Shown piece by piece: positions 58,181-64,000 of a DNA stretch of 64,000 nt. Source of the stretch: Icerya purchasi. Taxonomy: Eukaryota > Arthropoda > Insecta > Hemiptera > Monophlebidae. A model generated the notes under the pieces. It had not been told where the DNA came from. It was given only the letters and a program-made list of their open reading frames with translations, and ran no database searches. Both the position numbers and the translations under genes were made by a program. Position 1 is the first letter of the stretch. Each line of letters opens with the position of its first letter. The stretch lies in contig CM077116.1 of assembly GCA_039619475.1 (NCBI GenBank), positions 375,584,188 through 375,648,187 of the forward strand. The letters run 5' to 3'.

Positions 58181-58480
58181 AAACTCGGCCATTTTGGCCT
58201 CGCAAGGAGCTGTGCCCCTTGACCCCTCTGGGTTTTATTTATGTCTCTTTCTCTTCTATACTTTGTATAAAATGATCAAAATTTACAACGTAATTCTTAC
58301 TGGCATCAACACAAAAAGAAAAACAAAACATAATCACAAAAATCCTATCCTAACATTTAACTTTCATTACATAAAATTAAGACATTTGTCCGTTACATTT
58401 TTCGTTATATATTTCGTTACATAAAATTGTGACATTTTGCGTTACATAAAATTGGGACATTTTTTTTACGTTGTAATTAA
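58181..58480 (+). repeat. TA-flanked interspersed repeat, copy 5
   Basis: After a (TA)n tract (58159-58180), AAACTCGGCCATTTTGGCC begins the copy, and ACGTTGTAATTAATATA ends it. It is closest to copy 1 but lacks the GGGGTGGCCTAAG block near the 3' end. The 76-codon ORF inside (58194-58424) also appears partly in copy 1, but is not credible as a gene. Confidence 0.8.
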
Positions 58481-59396
58481 TATATACATACTATATAAAC
58501 GAATATATATGTATGTATATGTACGTATATGTATATTAATGTCTATTGTCATATGTAAAAAAATCATTTAACGTTTTTGCGTTATTCAAACTTCTGTTAC
58601 GTTTTTGGTTAACGAAAGTTGCCGAAAAATGTTAATAAAAACCGCGAATTGGAGCTATAAAGTATCGTACAATTAGGAATCGCGGTAGATGAAAAAATAG
58701 TACAAGTAACTGAATTCGAATCTTCTATGAGGATTACAGAAAACTAAATCACCTGGTGGTCCAGGAGTGGTGAGTTCTGAAGAATCGATTTAAAACATAC
58801 ATGTCTACGTTTTCAACATCTTTGCGTATCAAGCGCCTCATGTAAGAAATCTTTACGAAAACCATTCTGTTTATACTGCCGCATCCATAATACTTCTTAC
58901 TCAGATAGTTTTCTTCTGTCAAATGAATATTTTTTCAATTATTACGGCAAACGCAGTCAGTAGAATTTTTATAAAATCATATTAACCATTGCCCCAAGTG
59001 GCGTAACATCAACGAAGCGTGTAAAGTGACCGCTCTTCATCGTATGCCCAACTTAAAGGTGTGCGAAATTTCAGAAAAAAAAATTTATAATTTTATGAAA
59101 TTTGCAGGTGAACAAAGAAATATTGCAATAGGACATAATTATCGCTTTTTCAACCCGTCAGAATGTTGTAATTAGGTAGGAGAACTTCTTACAGTATATT
59201 TAATTTGGCAGCTGTACAATCAGTATTAAAATGGAGTGGGTCCATGCGCATGCTAGAATGCCGAGAAATAAGCGAAAAGATCTAGCAGCCATAGCAATCT
59301 TGTCCGCGTGTCCACTTTCCATGCTCCATATCCAAGTTTCTTCATACACACGAATATCTTTGGTTGTTTCAATCGACAATTATGGGAGCTATCAAA
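58481..59396. other. no gene recognised
   Basis: Nothing recognised. Confidence 0.5.
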
Positions 59397-59663
59397 ACCG
59401 GCACCATGGCTGTCGCCAGGGGGGGGGGATAGGGGCAGCTGCCCCCGCCTGGAGCTTTGGAACTTTTTAATCAACTGGCCATGATGAGTATTCATAGGCG
59501 CGTAATCATGGACAATTTGGAAGACTTTTGTAATTTTATTATAAAAATTTGCCAGAGGCCCACGAAAATTATGTTTTAAATTTTATTTTTCCTATAACTT
59601 ATATCCTCTTTCTATCATCTTGCCCCCCCTGGCTCATCGGCTGGCGACGCCCTTGACCGGCAC
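59397..59663. mobile_element. hAT-type MITE, family 1, copy B
   Basis: The element is 59405-59655 (251 bp), with ends CATGGCTGTCGCCAG / GGCGACGCCCTTG. It is flanked by perfect 8-bp duplications ACCGGCAC at 59397-59404 and 59656-59663. The body matches 44842-45126. The perfect duplication shows the insertion is recent compared with copy A. Confidence 0.88.
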
Positions 59664-60325
59664 AAAGCCTTGATTACGCCAACTGAAATGATAAGTAGCG
59701 ATTTTTAATCCTAAGTAAACTGAAAATCGGGCATACTTCCAAGTCGCACGATTATGTAACGTTTCTCGCGTACCATTTGCAGTTAAACAAAATTTTCTAA
59801 ACAATATATTGTGGAATAGCTCTGATTATCATAACTCTTGGTATACTGCGTGAAGTAACGAAGTAACATTTATAGTTGTAAGAAATTAATCAGTCGCATT
59901 GTTCTTTATTATTATAAAAGAAGTATTTGTTACCGTAAATATATCGCCCAACGATTAAATTAATAATGCGCAATTCAGTTTTCTGTTAATCTTCGTAATT
60001 AAATAATACGTATTCGCAATTATAATTACATTTCGTACTTTCCGTCTTCACATTAAATATATCACTTTTATATATTCATTCATTAGCCGATTTACTTAAC
60101 GGGTAACTACAACTTTTATACCTGCTATTTTTGTACCGATACATCAATTGCATTTAATTAATTTCGTTACACGCGATACATCAATTGATTGGGAATCATA
60201 CTTAAACGTTTACGTAAATATTTCTCATTGAAAAGATATTAGTAATAATTAAATACGCTCCTTGTTATTTGAACGGTGTTATTTTTTTATGCAAAAGTTA
60301 CATTCAAATTTCTATTTTTCGTAAT
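59664..60325. other. no gene recognised
   Basis: Nothing recognised. Confidence 0.5.
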
Positions 60326-60680
60326 GTCAACTTCTTCATTTTATGCTGCTAATGATATCCTTATTTGCTCTTCTTCTTTCAGTATCACAGAAGCCATAAC
60401 AGAGTTCATTAACCACTACAAAGCTCTTTCCAATATTCATCTTTTTCCATAGTTTTTACTTTTTGTTCATACGTCCTTCCTTGGCTATTCTAGTCTCTTG
60501 TTAAATCTTTCTGTTATTTGGGTATGATTTTTAACGATCGTTTATCCTTCCACGAACAACACATTAATCATCTTTATACTTATTGTCTTAGAAGAATAAA
60601 CCTTTTAAAAACACTTTCATCGTATAGTTACTAGGTGACCCTTACATTCTTACGTTACTAATGTACGTCTCTTATTCTTT
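60326..60680 (+). pseudogene. reverse-transcriptase remnant, RNase H-type non-LTR family
   Basis: Reads SSFYAANDILICSSS, then ALSNIHLF, then shifts frame to blocks corresponding to LGVFLDSRLSFHKHIN in the twin-primed element. The FADD catalytic box has decayed to YAAND. Several stops. It stops where the family 2 MITE fragment begins. Confidence 0.65.
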
Positions 60681-60686
60681 TTCTTC

Positions 60687-61042
60687 GCATATTTATTTTA
60701 TAAATTACAATACATTTTTCACTAATATTCATACTAATAATCATTTCCATCATTTCGATAATTTACATAAATGAATTACCCTATGAACACTTTAATAAAA
60801 ATTACATATGTTATTGATTATACCCGTAATAAAAAAAAATGCATAAAATATTAATAAACTGCCTAAAAATATGGAGCATACTTTTTCTTTTTTTTTTTTT
60901 TAAATTTAAGAACACCCTAAAAAATCAGCAATATTTATTTTAATTTTTTGATTTTTTTCAGATTTTTGTGTATTTATAATAACCATTTCAGTTCTAATTG
61001 GGGGGGGGGGTTAACTCATCTGCCCCCGTGCACACGGCCTTG
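60687..61042. mobile_element. hAT-type MITE, family 2, left-truncated copy
   Basis: Same body and right end as 57725-58032 (TCGCATATTTATTTTATAAA, CACACGGCCTTG at 61031-61042), but without the left terminal repeat. A ~90-bp A/T-rich insertion lies near 60870-60975 relative to the other copy. Confidence 0.75.
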
Positions 61043-63080
61043 CAATAGACCATTAAAAATACTATAAAGGATAATAATAGTAACGAATTTTATGAAAACC
61101 TGAGTTATAAATACTTTAATAATCTCCATTACTTCTAAAATGAATATACCAGAAAATACATGAGAACAATTATCCACCCGTTAGTAAATTTTATCTGTGC
61201 CCGTTCTAACAAAATAGCTCACTTTATTAATTGGATAATTAGAAACTTATATGTAAAACGAGCAAAAGAAAACAGTGCAAACTGAACACGATCATATGAT
61301 TTAAGGAGCTTGTATTTTATCGTCGATAAATCTACATTCGCTAATCATCTGATTTTCAAAAAAACCTTAAATAAACATTGTTGAAAAGGATATGACTACA
61401 TTAAAAATAATTAAAGATCATAAGAAAGCAGATTTCACTAAAAACCACTACTACATTTATTTACACAAAGATGATATAAATGATAACGTGTTACGTTATT
61501 TAGAATTTAAAAGTTTTATTTTAATAATTTATCTATTCATTTTATAATTGTCTATGTTGACTCTATAGGAACGTCTATTATTTTATTGCATTGTACCGAT
61601 TACTATTTATCTTCAACATTATAATTTTATATTTAATTTAATATAAACGCGAATGTGGAACATGTTGATCCGAAATTAGTCGGTGTTGATTATATTTTCA
61701 TAATTTTCAATAAATTCCTATAAGTTAATGTTTTATATTTTGTTTTTGTATTCATAATAGCATAAGGCGTTATGGGAAATTGTATGAGAAAAAGTTGCTT
61801 TTGAACCAGCTAAAGCACCATCAGTAAAGGATTTCTCATTTATAAACAATGATAAAAAACGTACAGTCTGATCTACACAACTTTGCGATTCCAAATTGCG
61901 GCAAATGTGAGTACGGTGATAACACATTCGTATTCGTGCAAATCTTAATTATAAAAAATTTCTTCTTATACCAGTTAGTATAACCCTATTGAGAATTCAA
62001 ACCAAATCTTTTCTCTTCTTGTCACCTGTTTTCTTCCTGAAACTAAATCCTACTTATTACATATTCGGTGTTCGATTTTCGGTCCTAAATTTCTTCTAAT
62101 CCGATTTAATCTGAATTAGACTACGATTTCCCCCGATCTTTTAATAAAAAACTATAGCTCGTAAAATAAGCGTACTTTCGGAAAGGCTACCATACGAGCC
62201 ATTTTGAAATTTCACTACTTTACAAACACGTTTCAAATAATTTAATTTCCTTTAGTACTTATTGCGGTGCTCGAGTCTAATGAATTACGTAACGGAAAAA
62301 CGCTAAATGGTAAGCTTTAACAGTACAACTGCTGGCGCAGATAATTAAAACATCGTACCCGGAAATAGGTACGTATATGTTTACAAATTAATTAACCAAA
62401 AATAATCTGAAATTTCCGGCAAAAATAGAAACGGTTTTATTATCGCTAACTGCGGGTAGTTAAATACCTGCATACCGACGTCTCTGTTTTCGAAGTTATT
62501 TATATGCAGATTTATTCGAACGAACTGATAAGAAAACCATTATTTAAATAAGGCCACTGCAACAGTTTCCTGCATGAGGCAATGTATCGGAACGATGTCA
62601 GAGCAAAAATGTAATGATATATACAAAACGGGCAACAGGACAAAAATCCGATAGATTCTTTTATTTCAAAAAAGATCGTTGTTTAAAAATAATAAAAATT
62701 AGTTCAAGATCAGCTTCGAAACCTAGTAAAATCTTGTAAAATATTTTCAGTAATAATAAATAAAAAATTATTTAAAAATCGTTTTCGTACATTTCATTTT
62801 AAACGAGTGTATAATATTATTAAAAATAATACATATATGCAAAAAAAAAAAAAAAAGGTAATGAAGCAAATCCCATATCCTTAAGAAGGTATTATGGATT
62901 GTAAAGCTAAGATTTACATAATATACCTTAATAGATCTGAAGAAAATATTGTGAGCCAATAATCCTTTTTTTCCACTTTTGCGATTGTCATTCGCTTTTA
63001 CTTTCCCAGATTTCTTAAGAACCCAATTATTTAAGATAATCTAGAAACAATTTAGGTTCATATATTTATATATATATACA
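61043..63080. other. no gene recognised
   Basis: Nothing recognised apart from an A-run near 62841-62854 and a (TA)n near 63066-63078. Confidence 0.5.
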
Positions 63081-63082
63081 TA

Positions 63083-64000
63083 CATAGGCAGATTTAAGAG
63101 AAGGGCACGGGGGCATGTGTCCCACAAGACGGTCAAAAATAGGCAAAGAGCAAGAAGTTTAATACGGTCCCGTTATAATCACGTTCGTATTGCTTTTTTT
63201 TTATGTACTGTGGAGTTTTCTGTCCAAATGAGATCCCAGGAAAAGTTTTAGACCCATCGTAAAAACAATTATATTATGTGGAATGTAAAACATACCATTA
63301 AGAGATTACAGGGATGACTGTAACTTAGAATCGGAAATATTTTGAGAGTAAGGTAACTTCAGAGTGTTGTTGAAGTTTCAAATTGATGCTGGAGATGAGA
63401 TACTACATGACCATATAAAAACGTGTGCTAAAAACGCTTCTAACATTAGTAAGTCGGCACAAAATGACACTTGATTGAATGCTGCGGAGAAGTAATCGCA
63501 AACAAAATAGTAAACAAAATTAAAAAGATTAAATATTTTACGATTACCACAGATGTTTCTTTTTGTGAGCAGCTCAAAATTATTGTTCATCACATTTTGA
63601 AGGCATTGGAAAACCTTAACTTGGATATTACATTGTGTCGAAGTCAAGCATATGACGAAGGAGCCAACATAAGCCATAAAATAAAAGGTGTTCAGACATG
63701 CATATCCAGCATTCAGCCTTTAGTCTTTTTTACCTATTGTGCAAGCCACCGACTCAACTTATCAGTACAGCTTACACCGTAACCAGCATAAGAAATTCCA
63801 TGGGGATTATTTCAAGTGTAGCAACTTTCTTTTGTGAGTCAGCTTAACAAATACATCTCCTCAGAAAAGAAATGCAAGCTCATCTGTCAATGAAAAAAAA
63901 AAATAAAATATTAAAACAAATGTGTAAGACCAAATGGGTGGGTAAACGTGAAGCGGTTTTGACATTCTATGATGTCTTGCCATGTCTTCCTAGAATTTTG
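63083..64000 (+). mobile_element. hAT element, decayed, continuing past the window end
   Basis: A probable left end at about 63083-63125 (AGGCAGATTTA...GGGCACGGGGGCATGTGTCCC) resembles the GGCGGATTTAGG...GGGCACGGGGG start, known to me, of ZMYM1-like hAT elements. Transposase remnants follow from 63471. Confidence 0.55.
63471..64000 (+). pseudogene. ZMYM1-like hAT transposase (DUF4371-type) remnant
   Basis: Reads CGEVIANKIVNKIKKIKYFTITTD, then, after an apparent internal deletion, LDITLCRSQAYDEGANISHKIKGVQ and FTYCASHRLNLSVQ, then a stop at 63780. Further on, after stops and frame changes, RNSMGIISSVATFF (near 63787) and MCKTKWVGKREAVLTFYDVL (near 63921) continue the same protein order. These blocks are the catalytic-core and CASHxLNL regions of the zinc-finger MYM-type-1-like transposases common in insects. 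Inactive, because of stops and missing core residues. Confidence 0.7.

Noticed and set aside
1..64000. CRISPR arrays, bacterial operons or ribosomal RNA
   Set aside because: None seen. Tandem arrays lack spacer structure, and the sequence is clearly a eukaryotic nuclear genome.

Overview
The window looks like a stretch of an AT-rich arthropod genome, most probably an insect. It has one spliced neuropeptide-receptor exon and many eukaryotic non-LTR retrotransposons, tRNA-derived SINEs, hAT elements and Penelope-type repeats. There is no bacterial-style gene packing. A hemipteran is my guess from the element mix, but this is weakly supported.

The only host gene I can defend is on the minus strand at 30519-31119: a 5'UTR plus first coding exon of a class-A GPCR, best matched from memory to the ecdysis-triggering-hormone receptor (ETHR). 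It ends in a clean GTAAGT donor that splits the codon for the conserved TM3 cysteine. A 45-codon upstream ORF overlaps its start codon as ATGA. No further exon was found, so much of the window below 30.5 kb is probably intron and the part above is upstream intron or flank.

Most other recognisable content is mobile DNA. (1) 9.15-13.95 kb, minus: a nearly intact Jockey-clade element whose ORF2 has one in-frame stop. (2) 20074-26397: a 6.3-kb insertion of a pyrimidine-rich, RNase H-bearing non-LTR element. Its last ~0.7 kb is inverted relative to the rest, and the whole is bracketed by an 11-bp target duplication, which is the signature of twin priming. Between gag and pol it has an extra 298-codon ORF built partly on in-frame tandem repeats. 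(3) 31.37-36.29 kb: a cluster of 3' fragments of the same superfamily, one of which has been split by a second Jockey-type element flanked by a 9-bp duplication. (4) 49.1-49.8 kb: a tRNA-derived SINE split by a 292-bp palindrome carrying hammerhead-like motifs and a 13-bp target duplication. (5) 44.8, 57.7, 59.4 and 60.7 kb: hAT-type MITEs, three of them with 8-bp duplications. (6) 63.1-64.0 kb: a decayed hAT transposase running off the window end.

Large inverted repeats (15.0-15.7 and 18.1-19.1 kb), a TA-flanked interspersed repeat in five copies, several tandem arrays and many homopolymer runs fill part of the rest. Long stretches (26.9-30.5, 36.3-40.6, 46.1-49.1, 53.8-57.7 and 61.0-63.1 kb) show nothing I can identify beyond intron or intergenic DNA. 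Boundaries of old element fragments are approximate, and family assignments rest on motifs I could read, not on database searches.
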